A stretch of 64,000 nucleotides of DNA from VXYL01 sp965199875 (GCA_965199875.1 OZ241346.1:2294001-2358000), one strand, 5' to 3'. Shown: positions 16,449-25,302, counted from the first letter of the stretch. Notes: a model not told the origin generated them from the letters alone. Numbers and translations are program-made.

Positions 16449-17837
16449 ATGACCGACCGCGCCTCTGGCGACGCCGCCGATCGCTTGCCGGCATCCACGG
16501 TTGCCGCCTACGGCCTGCCGGCCATCGGCGCCGGCTACATGTACTTGCTGGTGGGCTTGTACGTGATGAAGTTCTCCACCGACGTGCTGTTGATCTCGCC
16601 GTTGGTGATGGGGCTGATCTTCAGCGCGTCGCGGGTGTGGGATGCCGTTTCCGATCCCCTGGTGGGCTACCTCTCCGACCGCACGCGCACCCACTTCGGC
16701 CGGCGGCGCAGCTGGATGGCGGCCGGCGTGGTGCCCATCGGCGCGGTCTTCGTGATGATCTTCGCGCCGCCCGCCGCCCTCGCCGGCGGCTGGCTGGTGG
16801 CGTGGATGGCGGTGGCCATCATCGGCTTCTACTCGGTGATGACGGTGTTCTTCGTGCCGCATCTCTCCCTCGGCGCGGAGCTCTCCACCAACTACCACGA
16901 GCGCAGCCGGCTGTTCGGCTATCGGCACGGCTTCTACACCTTCGGCTACATCTTCTGCCTGGTCACCATGCAGTGGCTGATCGGCGCCGAGGCCGAGGGC
17001 GGCGAGGCGGCGCGCTACTGGGCGCTCACGCTGTCGCTGCCGGCCTGCGCGGTGATGGCGGCGCTGGTGCTGTTCGCGGTGCTGAAGCTGCGCGAGCGAC
17101 CGGAGTTCCAAGGCCGCGTCGGCGCGAGCCCGCTGGGCGCGTTCGCCGACGTGTGGCGCAACGAACACTCGCGGCTGCTCATCATCGTCACGTTGATCGA
17201 GAACATCGGCTCCGCCGCCATCGGCGCGCTGACGCTGTACGTCACGCAGTACGTGGTCGGCGCGCCGCACATGGGGCCGGCGGTGATCCTCGCCTACATG
17301 ATTCCCTCGGCGTTCTCGGTGCCGCTGTGGATCCCGCTGTCTCGGCGCCTCGGCAAGGTGCGGCTGTGGATGTTCTCGATGCTGGGCACGGGGCTCTCCT
17401 TCGGCGCCATGTTCGCGTTGCCGTTCCTGCCGCCGGAACTGCGCCTCGGCGCCATGATGGTCTTCGCCGTCTTCGCCGGCTTGGCGGCGGGCTGCGGCGG
17501 CACGGTGGGCCCCTCCGTGCAGGGCGACGTGATCGACTACGACGAACACCTCACCGGCGAACGCAAGGAAGGCTCCTACTTCGCCGCCTGGAACTTCGTC
17601 TACAAGAGCGCCGCCGGCATCATGCTGGCGCTCACCGGCTTCGTGCTGGACTTCTCCGGCTTCGTACCCAATCAGCAGCAGACGCTGGACACGCAGCTGT
17701 GGATCGTCGGCCTGTACGGCCTGTTTCCTCTGGTCTGCTACGCCGTCGGCGCCGCGCTGTTCTCGCGCTTCAAGCTGGACGAAGCGGCCTACGCCGAGAT
17801 CCGCAGGAAGCTCGATGCTGGCGATGGCGCGGCGTAA
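16449..17837 (+). CDS. MFS sugar:cation symporter of the GPH (glycoside-pentoside-hexuronide) family
   Basis: 462 residues with twelve predicted membrane helices. The GPH signature region is clear: SRVWDAVSDPLVGYLSDRTR followed by FGRRRSWMAAG, and in the second half GDVIDYDEHLTGERKEGSYF. GPH proteins import sugars or glycosides with Na+ or H+ across the inner membrane. The ATG follows a purine-rich GGGAGCC segment. No sugar-catabolic gene is adjacent; the hexosaminidase and kinase at 35-38 kb are the nearest candidates. The substrate cannot be assigned. Confidence 0.88.
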   Translation: MTDRASGDAADRLPASTVAAYGLPAIGAGYMYLLVGLYVMKFSTDVLLISPLVMGLIFSASRVWDAVSDPLVGYLSDRTRTHFGRRRSWMAAGVVPIGAVFVMIFAPPAALAGGWLVAWMAVAIIGFYSVMTVFFVPHLSLGAELSTNYHERSRLFGYRHGFYTFGYIFCLVTMQWLIGAEAEGGEAARYWALTLSLPACAVMAALVLFAVLKLRERPEFQGRVGASPLGAFADVWRNEHSRLLIIVTLIENIGSAAIGALTLYVTQYVVGAPHMGPAVILAYMIPSAFSVPLWIPLSRRLGKVRLWMFSMLGTGLSFGAMFALPFLPPELRLGAMMVFAVFAGLAAGCGGTVGPSVQGDVIDYDEHLTGERKEGSYFAAWNFVYKSAAGIMLALTGFVLDFSGFVPNQQQTLDTQLWIVGLYGLFPLVCYAVGAALFSRFKLDEAAYAEIRRKLDAGDGAA

Positions 17838-18216
17838 GGCTGGCCCGTGGCGCGAGACCGGCTCGTCTGGAGCACGGCGTGGGGAGCGGCGAAGAAAAGT
17901 GCCCCGGCGACGGGGATGGGGGAGGGAGGGGAAGGCTGTCGCCGGGGCGTCTACTGGTGTGTATATGTGGGGCTGTCCGCTCGTCCTTCAAGTCGCCGCC
18001 CCACTGTTTTTCGCACTTTAGCCGCCCAAATGCCTGGGCTGCTATGGCTTTTGGCTGAAACTCCTGTAAGTCGTTTGCCCTTTGTGGAGTAGGACAGGTC
18101 TGCAGACGCGAAGTTCCAGCCTCACGATGGAGAATGATGGAGAGCCGCTGGACGTTTTCTGCACGCGCAGCCTTCACCGCCGAGCGGAGCAAGACTCGAA
18201 CGCCCGCAGTGCGCGC
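17838..18216. other. Intergenic stretch without a recognised gene
   Basis: This 379-base gap separates the convergent symporter and HD-protein genes. I see short open frames on both strands but none with protein-like character. The left half has a purine-rich tract (GGGGATGGGGGAGGGAGGGG around 17918). Bases 18185-18222 at the right edge resemble 47946-47985 (see findings). No intrinsic terminator with a T-run was found. Confidence 0.4.
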
Positions 18217-18774
18217 CTAGTCGTAGACTTGCCGTGGCTTTGCCAGCACGCGACGCAGCATCGGCTCGAAGTGCTCCAAGGGCAGCGTCTCGTAGGCGGG
18301 GTCGAAAGACTCCTGGTCCCAGCGATGGCAGAAGTCGACGCAGGCCTGGTAGTGGGGGTTGTCCCGGTAGCGCCGCCGGGCGTCCCGATCGCCGCCAGCG
18401 TGGTGGAAGTAGTAGTAGCCTTGGAACAGTCCGTGGTGCTGCACCACCCAGTGGTTGCGCTCGCTGACGAAGGGGCGCAGGACGGCGGCGGCCACCGCGC
18501 TGTGGTTGTCCGGCGCAATGACGTCGCCGATGTCGTGCAGCAGGGCGCAAACGATGGTCTCTTCGTCCGCTCCGTCGCGCTCGGCGCGGCTGGCCGTTTG
18601 CAGGGAGTGCGTGTAGCGATCCACTTGATAGCCCAGCCGGTCGCCGCGCATCTGCCGCAGCAGCGCCATCAGCGCATCGGGCACGTTGCCTCTGGTGCGC
18701 GCGTAGAGGGGCGCCAGGAAGGCGTACTCCTCGGCGCTGCCGTCCGCCATGCGGGTAAACGCCACCGTCTTCAT
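18217..18774 (-). CDS. HD-domain protein resembling PhnZ/MIOX-type diiron oxygenases
   Basis: 185 residues. The HD motif is in CALLHDIGDVIAP (H80, D81), with an upstream histidine in YTHSLQTA (H56), histidines in NHSAVAA and VVQHHGLFQGYYYFHH, and a late aspartate in HRWDQESFDPAYETLP. This arrangement and size match the small HD proteins related to PhnZ (about 190 residues), a mixed-valent diiron oxygenase in phosphonate breakdown, and to myo-inositol oxygenase. Classical HD phosphohydrolases are the alternative, and no phosphonate genes are nearby. It is divergent from an LLM oxidoreductase 110 bases away, which may point to a shared oxidative pathway. Confidence 0.68.
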   Translation of the reverse strand: MKTVAFTRMADGSAEEYAFLAPLYARTRGNVPDALMALLRQMRGDRLGYQVDRYTHSLQTASRAERDGADEETIVCALLHDIGDVIAPDNHSAVAAAVLRPFVSERNHWVVQHHGLFQGYYYFHHAGGDRDARRRYRDNPHYQACVDFCHRWDQESFDPAYETLPLEHFEPMLRRVLAKPRQVYD

Positions 18775-18883
18775 CGTCTTTGCCGAATCCGCCTGCCACC
18801 GTCCGCAAGCCCGGCGCCGTCAAGCGACGCGCCGAGTTTCGCCCTGCTATGGTACGCCTTTCCGCGCGGAACCTTGCACTGCC

Positions 18884-19849
18884 ATGACCGTCTCGTTCGG
18901 CGTCCACATCGGCCAGCAGAACTTGCCGATGGACGACATGCGCCAGCTTTGGCGCCAGCTCGAAGAAGCGGAGATCGACTGGATCTCCGTCTGGGACCAC
19001 TTCTACGAAGCCCCCTACCAGGGCGGTTCCCAGCCCCACTTCGAGGCGTTGACCACCCTCGGCGCGCTGGCCGCCGAAACCAGCCACGTGCGCATCGGCT
19101 GCCTGGTGTTCTACGTCGGCTATCGCAACCCGGCCCTGCTGGCCAAGGCCGCCGCCACCTTGGACCATCTCTCCGGCGGCCGCTTCGAACTGGGCTTGGG
19201 CGCTGGCTGGCACATTCACGAAGCGACCGCCTATGGCTATGCGTTTCCCGACATCGGCACGCGGCTGGACATGCTGGACGAGTCCGCGGCAGTGGTGCGC
19301 TGCCTGCTGGAGCAGCCCCGCACGACCTTCTCCGGCAAGCACTTCCAAGTGGACGACGCCACCTGCTGGCCGAAGCCGGTGCAGCGGCGGCTGCCGATCT
19401 GGATCGGCGGACGCGGCGAAAGGCGCACTCTGGAAATCGCCGCCCGGCGCGCCGACGGCTGGAACGCCGCCTACACCAGCGCGGCCGAGTTCGCGCGCCT
19501 GAACGCAGTTTTGGACCACTGGTGCGAGGCGGGCGGGCGCGATCCATCGACCATCGTCCGCGGCGCGAACGTCGCCTTCCATCTGGGCATGGACGACGCA
19601 GCCGCGAAACGCGAGAGGGCGGAACTCGAAAGCGTCTGGGGCGGCCAGGCCGGGCGCATCGCGGAAGGGGCGCTGCTGGGCACGCCGAACTCGGCGCTGG
19701 AACGGTTGATGGCCTACGTCGAGGGCGGCGCCGACGCGGTCAACATCGCCCTGCGGGCGCCGTGGAACGACGACGCGCTGCAGGCGTACCTTGGCGACGT
19801 GCTGCCGGCGATCCGGCGCGAACTGGCGAAGGGGACCGTCGGCGGGTAG
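18884..19849 (+). CDS. LLM-class oxidoreductase, probably F420-dependent type
   Basis: 321 residues from ATG 18884. N-terminal VSFGVHIGQQNLPMDDM, WISVWDHFYEAPYQGG, VRIGCLVFYVGYRNPALLAK, then DHLSGGRFELGLGAGWHIHE and LPIWIGGRGERRTLEIAARR are the hallmarks of the F420-associated branch of luciferase-like enzymes, in which the GLGAGWH-type loop often contacts the cofactor. The substrate is unknown. The family also contains FMN enzymes, so dependence on F420 is an inference strengthened by the cofC-cofD-cofE genes in the same window. It ends 19 bases before a convergent membrane-protein gene. Confidence 0.83.
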   Translation: MTVSFGVHIGQQNLPMDDMRQLWRQLEEAEIDWISVWDHFYEAPYQGGSQPHFEALTTLGALAAETSHVRIGCLVFYVGYRNPALLAKAAATLDHLSGGRFELGLGAGWHIHEATAYGYAFPDIGTRLDMLDESAAVVRCLLEQPRTTFSGKHFQVDDATCWPKPVQRRLPIWIGGRGERRTLEIAARRADGWNAAYTSAAEFARLNAVLDHWCEAGGRDPSTIVRGANVAFHLGMDDAAAKRERAELESVWGGQAGRIAEGALLGTPNSALERLMAYVEGGADAVNIALRAPWNDDALQAYLGDVLPAIRRELAKGTVGG

Positions 19850-19868
19850 GCTGGGGGCCGAAGCGTCG

Positions 19869-20297
19869 CTAGGGAGTCTGCCGGGAAGCCAGCGGATTGC
19901 GCACGCCAGCGAGCAGCGGCTTGCGCTCCTCGGACTGACGGCGGCCGCGTTCGCACTCCGCGCTCGCCTTCATGCGACAGCTGTATTCGGACAGCACGGG
20001 AATCATGGCGAAGCCGGCGAACAGCAGCGCCACGGCGTCGACGGCCTCTTGCGGGCGGAGGTACCAGTGCTCGTGCAGCGTCGGCACCAGGGCGAAGAAC
20101 TGCGCGAAGAAGGAGAACATCGCGCCGGCGGCAACGATGGCCAGCATCCGCACCATCCAAGTGCCAAGCCAGTGCTTGAACGCGATCGCGGCCAGCAGTG
20201 CGCCGACCACGAACATCGCCGCCTCGACCGGCGCGTCCCTGCGCAGCAGGGCGAACCCCAACAGCGCTACGGCGATGACTGCGTTCACGTATTGCAT
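19869..20297 (-). CDS. Small membrane protein, unknown function
   Basis: 142 residues from ATG 20297 (MQYVNAVIAVALLGFALLRR). About four hydrophobic helices: residues 3-17, APVEAAMFVVGALLAAIAF, MVRMLAIVAAGAMFSFFAQF and VDAVALLFAGFAMIPVLSEY, followed by a charged tail with two cysteines. I do not recognise the family. It is convergent with the LLM gene and 270 bases from the divergent crotonase gene. Confidence 0.6.
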   Translation of the reverse strand: MQYVNAVIAVALLGFALLRRDAPVEAAMFVVGALLAAIAFKHWLGTWMVRMLAIVAAGAMFSFFAQFFALVPTLHEHWYLRPQEAVDAVALLFAGFAMIPVLSEYSCRMKASAECERGRRQSEERKPLLAGVRNPLASRQTP

Positions 20298-20565
20298 GGC
20301 AAATCGGCCTCCCCAACCGCTAGCATTTCGGCACGGATAGTCCGCGATTGGCGAACCGGATTCAACACTTTTGTCATGGATCAAGCCAGGAACTGTTACG
20401 GTTGGTGACGATTCCGATTACCAATATACCCACGGCAGCCTTTCGTCAAGCCCAACCGTCGGCGCGTTCCGGCGCGTCGGTGGCGGTCGGTAGCAAGCGT
20501 CCGAACCTCGACGCTGCCGGTGTCGCTACCATAGGCGGCAAGACTCGAGGTGTCCGGGAGCAGAC

Positions 20566-21336
20566 ATGGCAGTGAAGGTGGAAAAGCACGGCGACGTGCT
20601 GGTGGTCAGCATCGATCGGCCGAAGGTGCGCAATGCCGTGGACTACGAAACCGCGGCGGCGTTGGCGGAGGCGTTTCGCGGCTTCGACACCGACCGGCAG
20701 CGACTGGCCGCAGTGCTGACCGGCACGGGCGGCCACTTCTGCGCCGGCGCGGACCTCAAGGCCGTCGCCTCTGGCCGCGGCAATCGAGTCTCCTTGGACG
20801 GCGACGGTCCCTTGGGGCCGACGCGCATGACGGTTTCCAAGCCGGTCATCGCCGCCGTCGAAGGCTATGCGGTTGCCGGAGGTTTGGAGCTGGCGCTGTG
20901 GTGCGACCTGCGCGTCGCGTCGCGATCCGCGGTGTTCGGCGTCTACTGCCGACGCTGGGGCGTGCCGCTGGTCGACGGCGGCACCGTGCGCCTGCCGCGT
21001 CTGATCGGCCAAAGCCACGCCATGGACATGATCCTCACCGGGCGCGGCGTGGCCGGCGAAGAGGCGCTGCGAATGGGCCTCGCCAACCGCCTTGTCGACG
21101 ACGGCGAAGCCCTGCACGGCGCCGTGGAGATCGCCGCTCGCCTCGCCCGCTTCCCGCAACGCTGCCTGCGCAGCGATCGCCGGTCGGTGCTGAGCCAGTG
21201 GGGCAAGCCGCTGCAAGAAGCGCTGCAGCAGGAGACCCTGCTCGGCCGGGAGGTCATCAAGTCCGGCGAAACGATCCACGGCGCCAGCCGATTCATCGAC
21301 GGCGCCGGGCGGCACGGCGACTTCGACGGCATCTGA
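20566..21336 (+). CDS. Enoyl-CoA hydratase/isomerase family (crotonase) protein
   Basis: 256 residues, standard crotonase length. Oxyanion-hole motifs are present: HFCAGADLKAVA and EGYAVAGGLELALWCDLRVAS. These enzymes act on acyl-CoA thioesters (hydration, isomerisation, hydrolysis). The region where enoyl-CoA hydratase carries its catalytic glutamate reads CRRWGVPLVDGGTVRLPR, without an obvious Glu at the usual site, so it may be one of the crotonases with a different reaction. ATG 20566 follows GGGAGCAGAC. No beta-oxidation partner is adjacent, and the gene converges on the TonB receptor. Confidence 0.85.
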   Translation: MAVKVEKHGDVLVVSIDRPKVRNAVDYETAAALAEAFRGFDTDRQRLAAVLTGTGGHFCAGADLKAVASGRGNRVSLDGDGPLGPTRMTVSKPVIAAVEGYAVAGGLELALWCDLRVASRSAVFGVYCRRWGVPLVDGGTVRLPRLIGQSHAMDMILTGRGVAGEEALRMGLANRLVDDGEALHGAVEIAARLARFPQRCLRSDRRSVLSQWGKPLQEALQQETLLGREVIKSGETIHGASRFIDGAGRHGDFDGI

Positions 21337-21396
21337 TTCGCTTGTCTTGGGCAGCTCGTGCCGTCGCAGGCCTCCTCCCGCAGCTTGGCTCGCCGT

Positions 21397-23892
21397 CTAC
21401 CAGCGGTAGGCGATGCGGGCGGCGAAGTGGCGGGGCAGTTCCGGCAGCACGATGGTGCTGCCGAACAAGTTCGGAAAGTTGGCGCGGAAGTAGCGCTCGT
21501 CGGTTAGGTTCTTCGCCGTCAGGCTGTAGGTCCAGCGGTCGGTCTGGTAGACGACGCCAGCGTTCACCAGCGTGTAGGCCGGCAGCACGACGCTCGCCGA
21601 GAAGCCGGACGGCGCGGCGTCCACCTTCACCACGGCCGCGCTCGCCGCCAGGCCGTTGCCGAAGTCGTAGGTGCCGGTCAACGAAACGATGTTCTCCGGC
21701 ACTCCCGCTCGACGGGCGCCCGAACGTCCCGGCTTCAACACGTCGCCGATGAGGGAACCGCCGTAGAACACCCACGGTTCGATGCCCGGAACGTCGTCGG
21801 CGCCGATGTAGCTGAACCGCCCGCCGGCCTGCAGCGTGTTCAGATTGACGACTTCGATGTCCGTGTAGGTCATGGTCAGCAGCAGGCGCTCGGTGGCCGC
21901 CCAGCGCAGTTCGAACTCGGCGCCGGTGGTTTCGCTGGCCTGGTTGGTGACCGTCGCCTGGGCCGAGAAATCGGTGCGCTCCTGCTCGTAGAAGGCCAGC
22001 GCGAAGTACAGGCTGTCGTCGAGGAAGCTGCCCTTGACGCCGAGCTCGCGCAACTTGGAGATGTCGAAGGCGGTGCCGCCCAGCACGTTGGCGACGCTGA
22101 TGTCGGCCCCCTGGCCGGCGATCACCGTGGCCTGTTCAGAGACGGTGACGTAGGGAATCAAGCCAAGGCCGGTGGCCATCGAGAGGCTGATGGTCCAGGA
22201 GACGCCGCTCACGTCATCCTTGCCTTCGACGGCGACGCAGGATGCGTCCAGGCACAGGTGGTTGGCGCTCGCCAGCAGCAGTTTCTCCACCGGCTGGCGG
22301 CTCTCGATGGCGATGTGGTCGTAGCGCGCCCCGGCGGTGAGGCTGAACCTTCCCCAGCTCGCGTCCAGCAGGGCGGCAAGGCCGAAGTCCAGATAGTCGC
22401 CGATGTAGTACTCGGTGTAGTCGTCGTCGATCTGCGTGGCCAGCAGGCGTCGGTCCAGCGCCGTGGCCGGGCCGGTGAGGTCCCGGCGGCTGAAGTACTC
22501 GTTGGTGTAGTCGTCGCCGTGGTGGAAGTCGGTCAGGCGCACCGAAGGCGACAGCTGGATGTCGGCCGCGACGTCGCCGAAGACGACGGAACGGGAGAAG
22601 ACCAGCTTGTCCTCGAAAGCCCAGGTATCGTGGAACTGGGAAAAGCCGATGGCGACTTCGTTGAGGTGGTCGTAGCGCTCGAAGAACATCTGATTGCGCC
22701 ACTGCCAGGCCTCGCCGTCGAAGATCACGTCGAAGTACAGCGTCGCCACCTTGTTGTCCACGACGTCTTCCGGGGCGACGCTTACCTGATCGCCGCGCAG
22801 CTTTGCGATGCCGGGATTCGCCAGCGCCAGAAGTTCGGGGTAGCAGCCGAATATTGGCGTGCCGCCGATGCTGCAAACCGGCGCCGCGGAAGGATCCAAG
22901 CCAGCGCTGGTTCCCGCCGGCAGGCCGGCGGCGAACGGCGTCAAGTCGGTAAAGCCATCGCCGTCGACGTCGAACTCCTGATGCGAGATGCGCCCGTCGC
23001 CGTTGGCGTCGAGGGGCGTCGCGCTGCCGGTGACGTAGGTGCCGTCGTCGATGAGCTGCTGGGTGAGCCGGTTCCAGCCGCCAACCTGATTGCCCTGGTA
23101 GGCGTGGTACATGCCGCCGAACTGCACCTCCACCCGGTCGGTCAAGTCGGCGTCGAAGGAAGCCTGGATCAGCCCTTGGTCGGTATCCGTGTCGCGGTAG
23201 TAGCTGCCCGATCGCTCCAGCTCGGCGTACAGCCAGTAGCCGAACCGCTCGCCTCCCAAGCGCCCCGGCCCGCCCGCCTCGGCGGTGGCGATGGCCTTGT
23301 CCCAGGAGCCGAAGTCGAAGCCGACGGCACCGGTGCTGCGCTCGATGAACTCGCCGGTCTCTTCGATGCGGGCGGACTTCGGGTTGAAGTTCAAGTAGCC
23401 GCTGATCTTCGCCGGACCGTGAATGGGCGAGGCCGGGCCGCGCACGATGTCCACTCGATCCGAAGCGCCGATGGGCGTTGGATAGTTGCCTGGATTGTCG
23501 AGGCGGCGCATGCCGCGAAAGTACGTCTCGCCGCTGGTGCCGCGAATGTCCAGCGAACCGGCAACGCCGAAGAACGACTGGGTGAAGGAACCCGGCGCCA
23601 GGGCGACCAGCTCGTCGATGTCGCGGATGTTGAAGCGCGCCATCATCTCGTCGCTGACCGTCGACGCGGACCGCGGCGTTTCCAGCAGCGACTTGTGGAA
23701 GCCGAAGGTGGTCGAGACGTCCTCCCCGGGCAGGCTGCCGAGCGCCGCGGTGACCACCAGCTCTTCGATGTCGCCCGTGACGCCGACCTCGACGCTGCCC
23801 TCGTCTTCGCCGCCATCGGCCTCTTGCGCCGCCACCGCCGAAGGCAAGGCGACGACCGCGAGGCCGATCGCCAAGGCAACGCCGGCGAGCAC
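21397..23892 (-). CDS. TonB-dependent outer-membrane receptor with an EF-hand-like extracellular insert
   Basis: About 831 residues. The plug domain is recognisable (EELVVTAALGSLPGEDVSTT, TQSFFGVAGSLDIRGTSGET, DRVDIVRGPASPIHGPAKIS), followed by a long beta-barrel ending in an aromatic residue (FAARIAYRW), as expected for insertion by the BAM machinery. TonB receptors import siderophores, vitamins or glycans using TonB energy. An insert near 23 kb carries DANGDGRISHQE, a perfect EF-hand calcium loop, followed by DVDGDG. The start is uncertain: GTG 23892 directly precedes a signal-peptide-like stretch (LAGVALAIGLAVVALPSAVA) ending near AAQ, but it lacks the usual basic residues. The frame stays open upstream into rpmB. 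The ligand is unknown. Confidence 0.85.
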   Translation of the reverse strand: MLAGVALAIGLAVVALPSAVAAQEADGGEDEGSVEVGVTGDIEELVVTAALGSLPGEDVSTTFGFHKSLLETPRSASTVSDEMMARFNIRDIDELVALAPGSFTQSFFGVAGSLDIRGTSGETYFRGMRRLDNPGNYPTPIGASDRVDIVRGPASPIHGPAKISGYLNFNPKSARIEETGEFIERSTGAVGFDFGSWDKAIATAEAGGPGRLGGERFGYWLYAELERSGSYYRDTDTDQGLIQASFDADLTDRVEVQFGGMYHAYQGNQVGGWNRLTQQLIDDGTYVTGSATPLDANGDGRISHQEFDVDGDGFTDLTPFAAGLPAGTSAGLDPSAAPVCSIGGTPIFGCYPELLALANPGIAKLRGDQVSVAPEDVVDNKVATLYFDVIFDGEAWQWRNQMFFERYDHLNEVAIGFSQFHDTWAFEDKLVFSRSVVFGDVAADIQLSPSVRLTDFHHGDDYTNEYFSRRDLTGPATALDRRLLATQIDDDYTEYYIGDYLDFGLAALLDASWGRFSLTAGARYDHIAIESRQPVEKLLLASANHLCLDASCVAVEGKDDVSGVSWTISLSMATGLGLIPYVTVSEQATVIAGQGADISVANVLGGTAFDISKLRELGVKGSFLDDSLYFALAFYEQERTDFSAQATVTNQASETTGAEFELRWAATERLLLTMTYTDIEVVNLNTLQAGGRFSYIGADDVPGIEPWVFYGGSLIGDVLKPGRSGARRAGVPENIVSLTGTYDFGNGLAASAAVVKVDAAPSGFSASVVLPAYTLVNAGVVYQTDRWTYSLTAKNLTDERYFRANFPNLFGSTIVLPELPRHFAARIAYRW

Positions 23893-23975
23893 GGGCGTAT
23901 GGTCGCAGCCGGTGCCAGCGCGAACGGCGCCGCACGAAGAAGATCGCCGCGAACGGGGCGAACAGGAATTGGCGC

Positions 23976-24004
23976 TTGGCTTGCGCGGCCGCCTTTGGTA
24001 TAAA
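23976..24004 (+). promoter_or_regulatory. Sigma-70-type promoter for rpmB-rpmG
   Basis: TTGGCT (23976-23981) and TATAAA (23999-24004) are separated by exactly 17 bases, and the ATG of rpmB follows 33 bases later. This is the clearest sigma-70 box pair seen in the window and fits a strongly expressed ribosomal protein operon. Confidence 0.65.
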
Positions 24005-24037
24005 GCGCCGCTCGCCAAGCCGCGTCTGGAAAACCCG

Positions 24038-24295
24038 ATGTCCAAAGTCTGCCAAGTGACCGGCAAGCGCCCGATCAGCGGCAACAACGTCTCCCACGCG
24101 CACAACAAGACGCGCCGCTGGTTCGCGCCCAATCTGCACCACCACCGCTTCTGGGTGCCGTCCGAGAACCGCTTCGTGCGCCTGCGCGTCTCGGCCGCGG
24201 GCATGCGGATCATCGACAAGAAGGGCATCGAGGCCGTGCTGAAGGACATCGAAAAGCGCAGCAAGAGCGACAGTGCGCACAAGCGCAGCAAGTGA
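24038..24295 (+). CDS. rpmB: 50S ribosomal protein L28
   Basis: 85 residues, against 78 in E. coli. It begins MSKVCQVTGKRPISGNNVSH and has NKTRRWFAPNLHHHRFWVP and the conserved VRLRVSAAGMRIIDKKGIE, all typical of L28, with a short lysine-serine tail extension. L28 binds 23S rRNA in the large subunit. rpmG follows 18 bases later and mutM after that, the order found in many gammaproteobacteria. Confidence 0.97.
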   Translation: MSKVCQVTGKRPISGNNVSHAHNKTRRWFAPNLHHHRFWVPSENRFVRLRVSAAGMRIIDKKGIEAVLKDIEKRSKSDSAHKRSK

Positions 24296-24313
24296 CTAGC
24301 CGAAGGATGGACC

Positions 24314-24469
24314 ATGCGTGAAAAGATCAAACTCGTCTCGTCTGCCGGGACGGGGCATTATTACACAACCACCAAGAACAAGCGCACCATGGAGGGCAAG
24401 CTGGAGCTTAAGAAGTACGATCCGGTGGTGCGCCGGCACGTCCTCTACAAAGAAGAAAAGATCAAGTAG
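24314..24469 (+). CDS. rpmG: 50S ribosomal protein L33
   Basis: 51 residues. MREKIKLVSSAGTGHYYTTT followed by KNKRTMEGKLELKKYDP and VVRRHVLYKEEKIK is the complete L33 pattern. It lacks the two CxxC zinc pairs, so it is the zinc-free (C-) form. An AAGGA-like ribosome binding site lies ahead of the ATG. Its stop codon is in frame with mutM 21 bases downstream. Confidence 0.97.
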   Translation: MREKIKLVSSAGTGHYYTTTKNKRTMEGKLELKKYDPVVRRHVLYKEEKIK

Positions 24470-24490
24470 CCCAAGCAGCAAGGCGCGACC

Positions 24491-25300
24491 CTGCCCGAAC
24501 TGCCGGAAGTCGAAACCACCTGCCGGGGCCTGGCGCCGCTGCTGCGCGGCCGGCGGCTGCGGCGGCTGGTGGTGCGCAACGCCTCGCTGCGCTGGCCCGT
24601 GCGCCTGCCGGCATCGATCCAGGGCGAACGTCTCGGCCCCGTCTCGCGCCGCGCCAAGTACATCCTGCTGCCGCTTGAAACCGGCGGCCTCATCGTGCAT
24701 CTCGGCATGTCCGGGCACATGCGCGTGGTACCCGCAAGCACCCCCGCCGCCCGGCACGACCACTTGGACTTGGTACTCGACGACGGCCAGGCGGTGCGCT
24801 TCGCCGACCCGCGTCGCTTCGGCAGCGTTCACTGGCAGCGCCATCCGCTGCAAGACCACTGGCTGCTGCGCGGGCTGGGGCCGGAGCCGCTGTCCGAGGC
24901 GTTCGACGAAGCCCACCTGGCGGCCTGCGCCTGCCAGCGGCGTCTGGCCATCAAGTCGCTGCTCATGGACTCCAAAGTCGTCGTCGGGGTTGGCAACATC
25001 TACGCCAACGAAGCGCTGTTTCTGGCCGGCACGCGGCCGCGCATCGCCGCTGGCCGACTGTCCCGCAAGCGCTTGCGGAACATCGTCTCGGCCATCAAGT
25101 CGACGCTGCGGAGCGCCATCGACAGCGGCGGCACGACGCTGCGCGACTTTCTCTCCGCCGACGGCCGACCCGGCTACTTCGCCGGGCAGCTGGCGGTGTA
25201 CGGGCGCGGCGGCGAGGGCTGCCGGCGCTGCGGCACGGTGTTGAAGGAAGTTCGGCTGGCCGGACGTTCGACGGTGTACTGTCCAGCCTGCCAGAGCTAG
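24491..25300 (+). CDS. mutM: Formamidopyrimidine-DNA glycosylase (Fpg), apparently with a CTG start
   Basis: 269 residues, exactly the E. coli MutM length. It removes oxidised purines such as 8-oxoguanine and nicks abasic sites. The mature N-terminus must be Pro-Glu-Leu-Pro-Glu because Pro2 is the catalytic nucleophile. Here PELPEVETT follows directly after CTG 24491. The frame is closed 21 bases upstream by the rpmG stop and the codons between (CCC AAG CAG CAA GGC GCG ACC) include no ATG, GTG or TTG, so CTG is the initiator unless there is a sequence error. AAGG sits 7 bases upstream. Other features: K56, GLIVHLGMSGHM, the GNIYANEALF motif and a C-terminal zinc finger (CRRCG...CPACQ). Confidence 0.93.
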   Translation: MPELPEVETTCRGLAPLLRGRRLRRLVVRNASLRWPVRLPASIQGERLGPVSRRAKYILLPLETGGLIVHLGMSGHMRVVPASTPAARHDHLDLVLDDGQAVRFADPRRFGSVHWQRHPLQDHWLLRGLGPEPLSEAFDEAHLAACACQRRLAIKSLLMDSKVVVGVGNIYANEALFLAGTRPRIAAGRLSRKRLRNIVSAIKSTLRSAIDSGGTTLRDFLSADGRPGYFAGQLAVYGRGGEGCRRCGTVLKEVRLAGRSTVYCPACQS

Positions 25301-25302
25301 CG

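Noticed and set aside
18181..18222. tRNA or T-arm-like sequence (GTTCGAGTC)
   Set aside because: The flanking bases do not form a T stem and there is no acceptor stem or anticodon arm.
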